From NCBI GenBank assembly GCA_021158305.1, contig JAGGUU010000173.1, forward strand, positions 1-10,538: DNA of 10,538 nucleotides, written 5' to 3'. Of this stretch, positions 1 to 5,822 are shown piece after piece. The first letter of the stretch is position 1; every line of letters starts with the position of its first letter. The translations under genes were made by a program, and so were the position numbers. Source of the stretch: Candidatus Bathyarchaeota archaeon (lineage in GTDB: Archaea; Thermoproteota; Bathyarchaeia; Bathyarchaeales; DTEX01). The notes beneath the pieces were generated by a model. The model saw only the letters and a list, made by a program, of their open reading frames with translations, did not search any database and was not told the origin of the DNA.

Positions 1-591
1 AATCCCAAACTCTGGAAATCCGAAGATTGATAAGACGCAGATTATCAGCATCTTTAAGCCTCTGTCTGAAAGGCTGAAACCAAGTCTCTCCTCTAATCCC
101 TTAATCGCCTCATAAAGAGGAAGTTTGGTTCTTGCCTTCACCAGTTCCGCGATGTATGAATCCGCTAGAAAACCAATCAAGCCGATTATGGAGCATGGCC
201 AGGCATAGCTCGCCCCCTTGGTCGCTGAGACGCCGAGTCCTATGCCAACGCATATCAGCATTTCAGCCAGTCTGTCAAACACCGAATCCAGAACTTCCCC
301 CAGTCTTGAACACATATTCTTAACTCTTGCAATCTCACCGTCAACGCCGTCGATTATTGATACTATCTGGGTTAGTAATCCTCCTAATACGAAGTCTCCA
401 TAAGCATATGACAGAAAGGTTAGGAAGCTAATTAACGAGGTGAATACGCTTATCTGGTTTGGGGTTACGTTGGTATCGAGGAGTAAGTACGTAATCATAT
501 TCGAGAATGGCCTGTTAAGATGGGTGGACACAAGCCACCTCTTATGATGTTCCGTTCTCTCTCTAATTAGTCTCCACTTTTCCCAATTCAC
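1..591 (-). CDS. CDP-alcohol phosphatidyltransferase family protein, intact active site (partial, cut by left edge)
   Basis: The open frame begins at GTG 591-589 and is still open at the window edge after 197 codons, so the C-terminus is missing. It carries the complete family signature D81-x2-D84-G85-x2-A88-R89-x8-G98-x3-D102-x3-D106, the metal-binding and catalytic motif of membrane enzymes that join a CDP-activated alcohol to an acceptor. Hydrophobic stretches around residues 45-80, 110-121 and 132-144 fit membrane helices, and the N-terminal part has the NRP...TPNQ segment typical of the di-myo-inositol-phosphate-phosphate synthase (DIPPS) branch. The GTG follows the TAA of the upstream gene by one base, so translation is probably coupled; I see no strong ribosome binding site. 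With inositol-phosphate synthase and cytidylyltransferase upstream, the likely donor is CDP-inositol. The acceptor could be inositol-1-phosphate or a lipid. The family is secure; the substrate is inferred. Confidence 0.85.
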   Translation of the reverse strand, partial: MNWEKWRLIRERTEHHKRWLVSTHLNRPFSNMITYLLLDTNVTPNQISVFTSLISFLTFLSYAYGDFVLGGLLTQIVSIIDGVDGEIARVKNMCSRLGEVLDSVFDRLAEMLICVGIGLGVSATKGASYAWPCSIIGLIGFLADSYIAELVKARTKLPLYEAIKGLEERLGFSLSDRGLKMLIICVLSIFGFPEFGI

Positions 592-592
592 T

Positions 593-1273
593 TTAAAAGC
601 CCCGCTTAGTTTTCTTCTCGGCAATGTCGGATGCGTGGAGATGCTTAGCGGCTCTCCACGCATAGATTATCGCCGTCAATCCAGCGTGCACGGTGATGCT
701 CATTAAGGAGTAAATAGGAACCCCTAAAAGAACGCCGATAAATATATGAATATTATACAGATTTCTCCTACCAGCTACTCTCCTAAAGACCCTCTCAAAA
801 TCCCCATATATATCGAGGCTTACACCCATAGTTCTACTGAACGTGTCGTAGCAATATCTGTAGAAGGATATGAACAGGATTGAGAACAATGCTAGTATGA
901 GCGGCAGAGAATCCCCAGAGGTTCTATGGAGAAATAGAGCTAATGAGATAAGCCATGTAAACTCGTAGAGCAAATCAAAGGCATGCTCCATCTTCCCAAG
1001 CTTGGTAGTCTGTCCTTTAGCTCTCGCTAGCTTACCATCCACGCCGTCTATTAAACCCACGAGAAAGCTCAATATGGATCCGGCGAGCAAAAAACCAAAG
1101 AAGTACAATGCAGCTACTATGTATGCGAGTAAATTCGTGATTAACGTGATCTGATTTGGAGTTATACTTGTATTCATCAAATGGAGAACTATTCTATTCT
1201 CTAATGGTCTATGAATATAATATGCTAAAAAGTCAGATGCTCCCTTCTCCTTCTCGAAACTTGCTCTCTTCAA
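593..1273 (-). CDS. CDP-alcohol phosphatidyltransferase-like protein with degenerate catalytic motif
   Basis: This 226-residue membrane protein begins at TTG 1273, inside the 3' end of the cytidylyltransferase gene (41-nt overlap, different frame); no ATG or GTG occurs before residue 33. The N-terminal HRPLENRI...ITPNQITLI block and the D76-x2-D79-G80-x2-A83-R84 half-motif match the family and the DIPPS-like neighbour downstream. The second half differs: after G93 the two expected aspartates are His97 and Leu101, with an Asp at 100 and an EH..D..YE pattern (96-104). In the known family these aspartates bind the second metal and act as base, so the protein may be inactive, regulatory, or a variant enzyme with shifted ligands. 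Hydrophobic stretches around 42-76, 105-116, 123-138 and 175-206 suggest several membrane segments. In Archaeoglobus the equivalent domain is fused to the cytidylyltransferase; here the two are separate but overlapping. Confidence 0.8.
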   Translation of the reverse strand: MKRASFEKEKGASDFLAYYIHRPLENRIVLHLMNTSITPNQITLITNLLAYIVAALYFFGFLLAGSILSFLVGLIDGVDGKLARAKGQTTKLGKMEHAFDLLYEFTWLISLALFLHRTSGDSLPLILALFSILFISFYRYCYDTFSRTMGVSLDIYGDFERVFRRVAGRRNLYNIHIFIGVLLGVPIYSLMSITVHAGLTAIIYAWRAAKHLHASDIAEKKTKRGF

Positions 1274-2105
1274 AGTATATTCCTCCCTTTTCTTGGCTTA
1301 GCGCGTTAAGAACACCCGAACTATTGAGTACTTCAGCTATGTCAGGTGGCTTCTTCCCGGGGAGAATACCGCTTATCGTCTTCTCGGATTCTAAGATAGG
1401 CAGGAGGCTTTCAGCTATCCTTCTCATCTCCACAGTATCGATGTCCATCCAGTAGTATTCCTCATCGACAAAGCAACAAGCCTTCATTAATCTCTCATTT
1501 GCTAATTCTCTCACGGCTGCAGTTAATGAATACTCTCCATTTCTGAAGGCCTTCTCAAGAGCCTCGAATATAGCTGGGGAGCATAAAAATATGCCCATGT
1601 CAACTCCATTGTAATATTTGAGTTCCTTCCCTATGTCAAAGATTCTATCCCCGTTGACGAGGACTTTTGTCGCATCTTCAAAATCGAAAACGTACCTCAT
1701 ATGCATGTCGACGCAGAGGGCGCACTCTCTATTGCTTATCTCGTATCTCTGAAGTTCAGATAGTATCTTAGGGTTAAATATGTGATCCGCCATGAGAAGA
1801 ACGAAGTTCTCATCGATTAAGTCTCTAGCTTCATAAACTGAAACTCCGTTTCCTAAATGCCAACGTTTATTCTCAGCATACTCTATCCTAACGTTATATC
1901 TTGATCCATCTTCGAGAAAGCTCTCAATTTTCTCGCCTAGGTAGCCCTTAACTATAATTATATCTCTTATCTCGGCTTCCCTAACCGCCAGTATTATTCT
2001 CTCGATCAGCGGCCGACCGGAAAGCGGAAGCAAAGGCTTAGGAATCCCATTCGTGAATGGTTTAAGTCTTTCCCCGCGGCCAGCCGCTATGATTAAAGCT
2101 TTCAT
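1233..2105 (-). CDS. CTP:inositol-1-phosphate cytidylyltransferase (IPCT-like nucleotidyltransferase)
   Basis: The 290-residue protein starts at ATG 2105, preceded by GAGGTGAT with a short spacer; the open frame extends further upstream but that part has no such signal. It has the Rossmann-like sugar-1-phosphate nucleotidyltransferase fold: AAGRGERLKP (7-16) and PKP (22-24) for the nucleotide, GNG (85-87), MADH with metal-binding Asp107, and WMDIDT (219-224) with the second acidic pair. The block DATKVLV...DIGKEL..YNGVDMGIF (144-173) matches IPCT domains rather than general glucose-1-phosphate enzymes. It would convert CTP and inositol-1-phosphate to CDP-inositol for the transferases encoded next. 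After about residue 235 there is a 55-residue low-conservation tail that in fused relatives would lead into the membrane domain. A UTP or dTTP sugar enzyme is the main alternative, made less likely by the flanking genes. Confidence 0.82.
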   Translation of the reverse strand: MKALIIAAGRGERLKPFTNGIPKPLLPLSGRPLIERIILAVREAEIRDIIIVKGYLGEKIESFLEDGSRYNVRIEYAENKRWHLGNGVSVYEARDLIDENFVLLMADHIFNPKILSELQRYEISNRECALCVDMHMRYVFDFEDATKVLVNGDRIFDIGKELKYYNGVDMGIFLCSPAIFEALEKAFRNGEYSLTAAVRELANERLMKACCFVDEEYYWMDIDTVEMRRIAESLLPILESEKTISGILPGKKPPDIAEVLNSSGVLNALSQEKGGIYFEESKFREGEGSI

Positions 2106-2155
2106 AACATCACCTCTGAGCCGCGTTAAAGAATGCAAAGAGGCATGAAAGGAGC

Positions 2156-3232
2156 CTATCTTTCACGTTTTCCCTCTATGAATTCTTCGACCCACTGTCT
2201 TGCTATGTAATCCTCAACCTGCACTGGGGGATGCTTAAACGCGTATGAAGAGATGCTGATGAGAGGCCCAGCTACTCCTCTGTCTAATCCGATCTTCACC
2301 GCCCTTATAACATCTATTACGACCCCTGCGCTATTCGGCGAGTCCTCAACTTCAAGCTTCACGTGTACGGTTACTGGCTGATTCCCGAACTTCCTTCCCT
2401 TCAAATGTATGTAGCAGATCTTCCTGTCGCCTAGGAAGGGCACATAGTCCGACGGTCCAATTCTCGTTGGAACATCGTATGGAACCATGCTTGTAACAGC
2501 CTCAGTCTTGCTTATCCGCTTCGTCTTCAGCCGTTCCTCGACAGTCATATTCTGGAAATCCGTATTCCCACCTATGTTCAGCTGATAGGTTTCGTCAACG
2601 ATGACGCCTCTCTCGACAAAAAGATTAACCAAGGCTCTGTGTAGAATTGTGGCTCCAAGCTGGCTTTTCACATCATCCCCCGCTACTGGAAGCCCAGCGT
2701 CCTTAAATCTTCTAGCCCAAGATTCATCACTAGCTATAAACTCTGGGATGCAGTTAACAAATGCACAGCCTGCCTTCAATGCAGCCTCAGCGTAAAACCG
2801 GGTGGCCTTATAGCTGCCTACCGGTAGGAAGTTTATGAGCATGTCTGCTTCAGCGTCTTTGAGAACCTCCACCGGATCTACTGGATCAGCGTCATCATTA
2901 ACTTTAAATGCCTCCTTCATGTGGGGTGCGACGCCGTCTAGGATAGGGCCCCTAAACACTTTTGCCCCAATCTTGGGTAGTGAATCGACAAATCTTGCGC
3001 AGCAGTTGGGAGGCGCAAAAATCGCCTCGCTTAGGTCCTTTCCAATCTTCTCTTCATTTACATCGAAAGCTGCAACAAACCTAATATCCCTAATATGGTA
3101 CTCTCCAAATCTAACATGCATTAACCCAGGTACGACATCATCATCACTAACATTTCTATAGAGGTGAACTCCCTGTACCAGTGCAGAGGCGCAGTTTCCA
3201 ATACCGGCAATCGCGACCCTAATCTCACCCAT
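2156..3232 (-). CDS. myo-inositol-1-phosphate synthase (archaeal/actinobacterial type)
   Basis: This 358-residue protein is the NAD-dependent enzyme that cyclises glucose 6-phosphate to L-myo-inositol 1-phosphate, the entry step of inositol metabolism. Visible landmarks are the nucleotide-binding GIGNCASALVQG (10-21), GLMHV.FG.YH.RDI.FVAAFDV (36-58), LPVGS (136-140), FIASD (165-169), GDDVKSQLGAT (185-195), QLNIGGNTDFQNM (217-229), SKTEAVTS (241-248) and DSPNSAGVVID (297-307). These match the roughly 360-residue prokaryotic form rather than the longer eukaryotic one. The start is ATG 3232 because a near-perfect GGAGGTGATC lies six bases upstream; the open frame continues 32 codons further but that part overlaps the promoter. 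It is first in the operon, 50 bp upstream of the cytidylyltransferase. Its expression is probably controlled from the divergent promoter and palindrome at 3287-3321. Confidence 0.95.
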   Translation of the reverse strand: MGEIRVAIAGIGNCASALVQGVHLYRNVSDDDVVPGLMHVRFGEYHIRDIRFVAAFDVNEEKIGKDLSEAIFAPPNCCARFVDSLPKIGAKVFRGPILDGVAPHMKEAFKVNDDADPVDPVEVLKDAEADMLINFLPVGSYKATRFYAEAALKAGCAFVNCIPEFIASDESWARRFKDAGLPVAGDDVKSQLGATILHRALVNLFVERGVIVDETYQLNIGGNTDFQNMTVEERLKTKRISKTEAVTSMVPYDVPTRIGPSDYVPFLGDRKICYIHLKGRKFGNQPVTVHVKLEVEDSPNSAGVVIDVIRAVKIGLDRGVAGPLISISSYAFKHPPVQVEDYIARQWVEEFIEGKRER

Positions 3233-3238
3233 ATTACT

Positions 3239-3248
3239 GATCACCTCC
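3239..3248 (-). promoter_or_regulatory. Strong ribosome binding site of the inositol-phosphate synthase gene
   Basis: On the minus strand the sequence reads GGAGGTGATC, complementary to the anti-Shine-Dalgarno end of 16S rRNA over all ten bases. A six-base spacer (AGTAAT) separates it from ATG 3232. It decides that start over the in-frame ATG 3250, whose codon overlaps the motif itself. Confidence 0.85.
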
Positions 3249-3286
3249 ATAAAGGGTTCCTGGGAAAAATCTTTAGTAAATTTTTG

Positions 3287-3310
3287 ACCGGTTACAAATT
3301 CGTAATCGGT
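3287..3310. promoter_or_regulatory. Candidate operator: imperfect palindrome
   Basis: ACCGGTTAC (3287-3295) and GTAATCGGT (3302-3310) form inverted arms matching at eight of nine positions around the six-base spacer AAATTC, whose central AATT is itself symmetric. It lies immediately downstream of the minus-strand TATA-like box (3312-3321), at the predicted transcription start of the inositol operon. A dimeric winged-helix regulator is encoded next door on the other strand. A bound repressor here would block initiation. The symmetry is visible; the operator role and its ligand are inferred. Confidence 0.55.
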
Positions 3311-3311
3311 A

Positions 3312-3321
3312 TTTTTATATA
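3312..3321 (-). promoter_or_regulatory. TATA-like box for the inositol operon
   Basis: The minus strand reads TATATAAAAA. Archaeal initiation usually occurs about 25-30 bases downstream, which gives a start near 3290 and a leader of about 55-60 bases that includes the ribosome binding site at 3248-3239. The position comes from spacing only. Confidence 0.5.
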
Positions 3322-3334
3322 TGGGCAAATCACA

Positions 3335-3340
3335 TATAAA
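3335..3340 (+). promoter_or_regulatory. TATA-like box for the winged-helix regulator
   Basis: TATAAA on the plus strand lies 36 bases before ATG 3371, predicting initiation around 3362-3368. The mRNA would have almost no leader, consistent with the absence of a Shine-Dalgarno motif before that ATG. It is back to back with the inositol operon box, 13 bases away. Confidence 0.45.
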
Positions 3341-3370
3341 CTTTTTGGAAAAACAAAAAACAATACAAAA

Positions 3371-3901
3371 ATGGTCAAAACAGTATCTATAATGCTTATT
3401 CAGGATCCCGAAAAGATAGAGATACTCAATGAGCCTACGAGAAGACAGATTCTCAGATTACTGTCAGATAGAGAGATGACTTTAACTCAAATAGCGAATG
3501 AGCTAGGGCTCTCCAAACGCTCGGTCTGGTATCATCTCCGCGTTTTACTCAGCAAAGACCTGATAGTTCTATCCCGAAAGAGAGTTAACATCTATGGTAT
3601 AGAAGAAAAGTATTATAGGGCTAAAGCTTCGATGATGATTGGAGACTTTAATAAATCATCCAAGAAGATCCGTGAAGAGACTCTGGAATCCAATAGAGAT
3701 GTAGTTATTGGATATTTATGTGCAAAAGATCCCCAGAGACCCATATCGGATGAGGAAATAGAAAAGATGACTAAACAATTCACGAAGACAGTTCAAGAAA
3801 TAATAGAGAATGATGGAAACGGATATAAGACACGGAACCAAACCAAACTAGCCATATACAGAAAAGCCTTCAAAAAGCTTGAAGAAAATAAGTGGATATA
3901 G
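3371..3901 (+). CDS. Winged helix-turn-helix (ArsR-like) transcriptional regulator
   Basis: This 176-residue soluble protein has an N-terminal winged-helix domain. Residues 15-32 (EKIEILNEPTRRQILRLL) form the typical first helix, TLTQIANELGLSKRSVWYHLRVLL (37-60) is the helix-turn-helix with recognition helix SKRSVWYHLRVL, and LIVLSRKRVNIYGIEEKYYRA (64-84) is the wing. The remaining 90 residues are charged and mostly helical, with no ligand-binding or metal motif that I recognise. ATG 3371 is chosen because homology begins just after it and the TATA-like box at 3335-3340 would produce a nearly leaderless transcript; the frame is open back to 3164, but that stretch lies antisense to the synthase gene and its promoter. 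Divergent placement suggests control of the inositol operon and of itself. That target is an inference from context. Confidence 0.85.
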   Translation: MVKTVSIMLIQDPEKIEILNEPTRRQILRLLSDREMTLTQIANELGLSKRSVWYHLRVLLSKDLIVLSRKRVNIYGIEEKYYRAKASMMIGDFNKSSKKIREETLESNRDVVIGYLCAKDPQRPISDEEIEKMTKQFTKTVQEIIENDGNGYKTRNQTKLAIYRKAFKKLEENKWI

Positions 3902-4074
3902 AATCAGTCATTCTTTATTCCAAAAAATAAACACTTCTCCCACCGTCAATCTCATGGCAAGCATCCGCGTCAATCATCAGCTCCGAATGAATAGACGCAA
4001 AATACACGCAGAGAATTCTTTTATCGGAATACAAAAATATTAAGTATAGAGTTTAGAGTTTATGAAGCATGGGA
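3902..4074. other. Intergenic region between regulator and tRNA
   Basis: These 173 bases are AT-rich, with no recognisable gene. A weak TATA-like AAATATTAAG at 4035-4044 lies 31-40 bases before the tRNA and could drive it. A short minus-strand ATG frame (3977-3915, 20 codons) has no start signal and was not called. Confidence 0.4.
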
Positions 4075-4101
4075 GGGCCGGTAGTCTAGCCTGGTTAGGA
4101 C

Positions 4102-4121
4102 ATTCCCAAAAGGAACCTAAA
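4102..4121 (+). other. Predicted tRNA intron 1, between tRNA positions 25 and 26 (20 nt)
   Basis: A canonical bulge-helix-bulge can be drawn: TAGG (4096-4099) pairs with CCTA (4116-4119) as the 4-bp central helix, with 3-nt bulges ACA (4100-4102) and AAG (4120-4122). An outer helix TTCC/GGAA (4103-4106 with 4112-4115) is closed by the loop CAAAA. Cutting each bulge after its second base removes 4102-4121 and leaves G4122 as tRNA position 26. This is a non-canonical site at the foot of the D arm. Confidence 0.75.
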
Positions 4122-4133
4122 GCAGCCCTTACG

Positions 4134-4148
4134 AGAAAAGGCTGAGAA
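4134..4148 (+). other. Predicted tRNA intron 2, canonical position 37/38 (15 nt)
   Basis: CTTA (4128-4131) pairs with TGAG (4143-4146), including one G-U, as the central helix next to the anticodon stem. The bulges are CGA (4132-4134) and AAA (4147-4149). Cutting after the second base of each leaves the loop CTTACGA. The distal helix is only one G-C pair (4135-4142), so this is a minimal form of the motif. Intronic A4134 and exonic A4149 are interchangeable, so the cut could be shifted by one base. Confidence 0.7.
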
Positions 4149-4187
4149 AGGCTGAGGTCGCCGGTTCAAGTCCGGCCCGGCCCACCA

Positions 4188-4522
4188 TTCTCGAATTAGA
4201 GTCCTTATTTTGCTTCACTGAATGTTCGGCTGTTTGATCAATTGATTAGTGATTTCTCTTGTGCGATAATATCAACATCAGCTGATCTGGCTTTGTTAGA
4301 AACGTATTTATACGCTGCCTTCACTTCTGGCGTGAATGTTCATAATCTTGGCAATAATTAGTATCTCGCTGGTTTCCTCGTAGATTGAAGAAGATGAGGA
4401 TGCGGGGGGTGGTTCCGATTGGTATCATCCAAAACCGTTACTTGATATCCAAGATTCTATTATCTCATCGTCTGCGAAATCTTTAAGAGGTTTCAGGAGG
4501 TTCTTATAGAAAGGTGTTAGCG
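4188..4522. other. Gene-poor stretch with a possible decayed minus-strand reading frame
   Basis: I found no intact gene in these 335 bases. On the minus strand, a frame from about 4520 to 4308 reads like protein (segment KNLLKPLKDFADDEIIESW) but contains an in-frame TGA at 4427-4425. A second frame from 4339 to 4238 continues with PEVKAAYKYVSNKARSADVD before a TGA. Together they could be a frameshifted relic, or chance. A plus-strand 30-codon ATG frame at 4396-4488 has no supporting signal. GGAGG at 4496-4500 lies upstream of the next gene but is far from its preferred start. A T-rich run at 4205-4211 may end the tRNA transcript. Confidence 0.3.
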
Positions 4523-5797
4523 ATGAATGAGAAGATATTCTCTGACCTGAAAACCCGTATAGATTCGACTCCGGTAGTAGATGTGCATTCTCACATCAAT
4601 GGAGAACATCCAGCAGCTAGCGATCCCAAAGAGATAATCTTCTATCATTACATAGTAACGGAGATGCTATCCGCCGGCGCTCCTCCAGAGATCTTCTCTA
4701 AAGATGTCGCCTTTGAAGACGCCTTGAAGAAGTCTATCCCATACCTTAAGCTGATAAGGAACACAACGACTTACTGGTGCTTAACGAGGATTCTCAAAGA
4801 TCTCTATGGATTTGAAGAAGATGAAATAAACGAGGATAACTGGAGAGACCTCGCCGACAGGATTTATTCAAAAATTGAGGAGAAAGACTGGTATAAACAG
4901 GTTCTCGAGAAGACCCGCCTTAAGAAGGGCTTCTTAACCTTCAGGTTTAACGAGGAGATTCCAGAATATGACCGAACCTTCTACGTTGGCGCGCTGAGAA
5001 TTGAGCCTTTAATTACTAGGTTATCCCGTGATGATATTCAAGCATTAGAAAAGGCAACCAATATGTCCATAAATTCGCTTAGCAAGTTTGAAGAGGCTCT
5101 GTCAGCGCTCTTCAAGAAATTTTCCGAATGTGTAGCTGTAACTGCAAGTTTTCTTCCAGAAGAGACTTTTGAAGAGCCGGATGAGGCAAAAGCGCGTGAA
5201 TCATTCCAGAAAAAACTTTCAGGATCCCGCCTTGACGCTTCCGAAATGAAAAATCTAAGGTCATACTCTATGAATTGTATACTCAGCTTAGCTGAAGAGT
5301 ACGACATACCGTTTCAGGTAATGCTTGGGGTAGTTAGGTCCGTTCCAGGAGCCTCACCTCCAGATTACGCTGTAGTGAGCTACAATGCTGAGTCCCTTCT
5401 TTCTCTCTGCCCTCTCTTCTGCAAATTTAAGAACGTAAAGTTCGATGTGTTCCTAGCGAATAGGATTCAGTCCCATGAGCTTACGGTTGTAGCAAAGAAC
5501 TATTCAAACGTGTATGTCGCAGGCTACTGGTGGTACGTGTTTTATCCTACAATTATTGATCAGTTCATTCTCGAGAGGCTTCAAATGCTACCTAGAAACA
5601 AGATAAATGGATTTTTCAGCGATGCCTATGTTGCGGAGTGGACGTATGCTAAGGCATGTTTGGTTAGGAGACAGTTGGCTCTTTCACTCGCAAAGATGGT
5701 TGAGGAAGGATACTACACAATAGACCTAGCAAAGGACATAGTCGCCGACATGCTCAACCGAAACCCCGAAAGACTCTATAAACTGAAGTATGATTAA
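4523..5797 (+). CDS. Uronate isomerase-like metal-dependent protein (amidohydrolase superfamily)
   Basis: This 424-residue protein resembles the glucuronate/galacturonate isomerase (UxaC) branch of the amidohydrolase TIM-barrel superfamily. Seen in order: VVDVHSHING with metal-binding His22 and His24, YWCLTRILKDLYGF (84-97), IPFQVMLGVVR (262-272), GYWWYVF (334-340), GFFSDAYVAEWTYAKACLVRR (363-383) with the strand-8 type Asp367, and NPERLYKL near the C-terminus. The strand-5 region reads VMLG where isomerases have LHIG, and SDAY where they have TDSR, so an active-site His and Arg look replaced. Uronate isomerisation itself is therefore doubtful. ATG 4523 has AAAGGTG six bases upstream; GTG 4514, twelve bases after GGAGGT, would add three residues. 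It stands alone and converges on endonuclease III. Family fairly sure, reaction unknown. Confidence 0.75.
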   Translation: MNEKIFSDLKTRIDSTPVVDVHSHINGEHPAASDPKEIIFYHYIVTEMLSAGAPPEIFSKDVAFEDALKKSIPYLKLIRNTTTYWCLTRILKDLYGFEEDEINEDNWRDLADRIYSKIEEKDWYKQVLEKTRLKKGFLTFRFNEEIPEYDRTFYVGALRIEPLITRLSRDDIQALEKATNMSINSLSKFEEALSALFKKFSECVAVTASFLPEETFEEPDEAKARESFQKKLSGSRLDASEMKNLRSYSMNCILSLAEEYDIPFQVMLGVVRSVPGASPPDYAVVSYNAESLLSLCPLFCKFKNVKFDVFLANRIQSHELTVVAKNYSNVYVAGYWWYVFYPTIIDQFILERLQMLPRNKINGFFSDAYVAEWTYAKACLVRRQLALSLAKMVEEGYYTIDLAKDIVADMLNRNPERLYKLKYD

Positions 5798-5822
5798 TCA
5801 GCCCCTCAAGAACACAAAAAGA

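Larger units (their letters stand above)
4075..4187 (+). tRNA. tRNA-Val (anticodon UAC) with two predicted introns; CCA encoded
   Basis: The acceptor stem GGGCCGG (4075-4081) pairs perfectly with CCGGCCC (4177-4183), followed by discriminator A and encoded CCA (4185-4187). The D stem is GTCT/GGAC (4084-4087 with 4098-4101), and the T arm is GCCGG-TTCAAGT-CCGGC (4160-4176). CAGCC (4123-4127) pairs with GGCTG (4150-4154) as the anticodon stem. The loop begins CTTAC, giving anticodon TAC for valine GUA codons. Getting normal spacing requires removing 20 bases at 4102-4121 and 15 bases at 4134-4148, leaving a 75-nt tRNA body with loop CTTACGA and variable loop AGGTC. Both junctions can be drawn as bulge-helix-bulge motifs, the substrate of archaeal tRNA splicing endonuclease. 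The tRNA identity is secure; exact intron ends are predictions. Confidence 0.92.

Noticed and set aside
3233..3328. 32-codon N-terminal extension of inositol-phosphate synthase
   Set aside because: It covers the TATA-like box, the palindrome and the ribosome binding site, and family homology begins at ATG 3232.
3164..3370. 69-codon upstream extension of the winged-helix regulator
   Set aside because: It lies antisense to the start of the synthase gene and across the promoter. Domain homology begins shortly after ATG 3371.
3915..3977. 20-codon minus-strand ATG frame (MIDADACHEIDGG...)
   Set aside because: Too short, with no ribosome binding site or promoter, and no recognised family.
4102..4115. 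TTCC...GGAA hairpin as the true anticodon arm of the tRNA
   Set aside because: It gives at most a 4-bp stem with a 5-nt loop and no T33. CAGCC/GGCTG with loop CTTACGA fits all tRNA rules.
4425..4427. In-frame TGA read as selenocysteine or recoded stop
   Set aside because: The surrounding frame is not an established gene and breaks again nearby, so decay or chance is simpler.
4396..4488. 30-codon plus-strand ATG frame before the isomerase-like gene
   Set aside because: No ribosome binding site, no recognisable motif, and it overlaps the equally plausible minus-strand frames.
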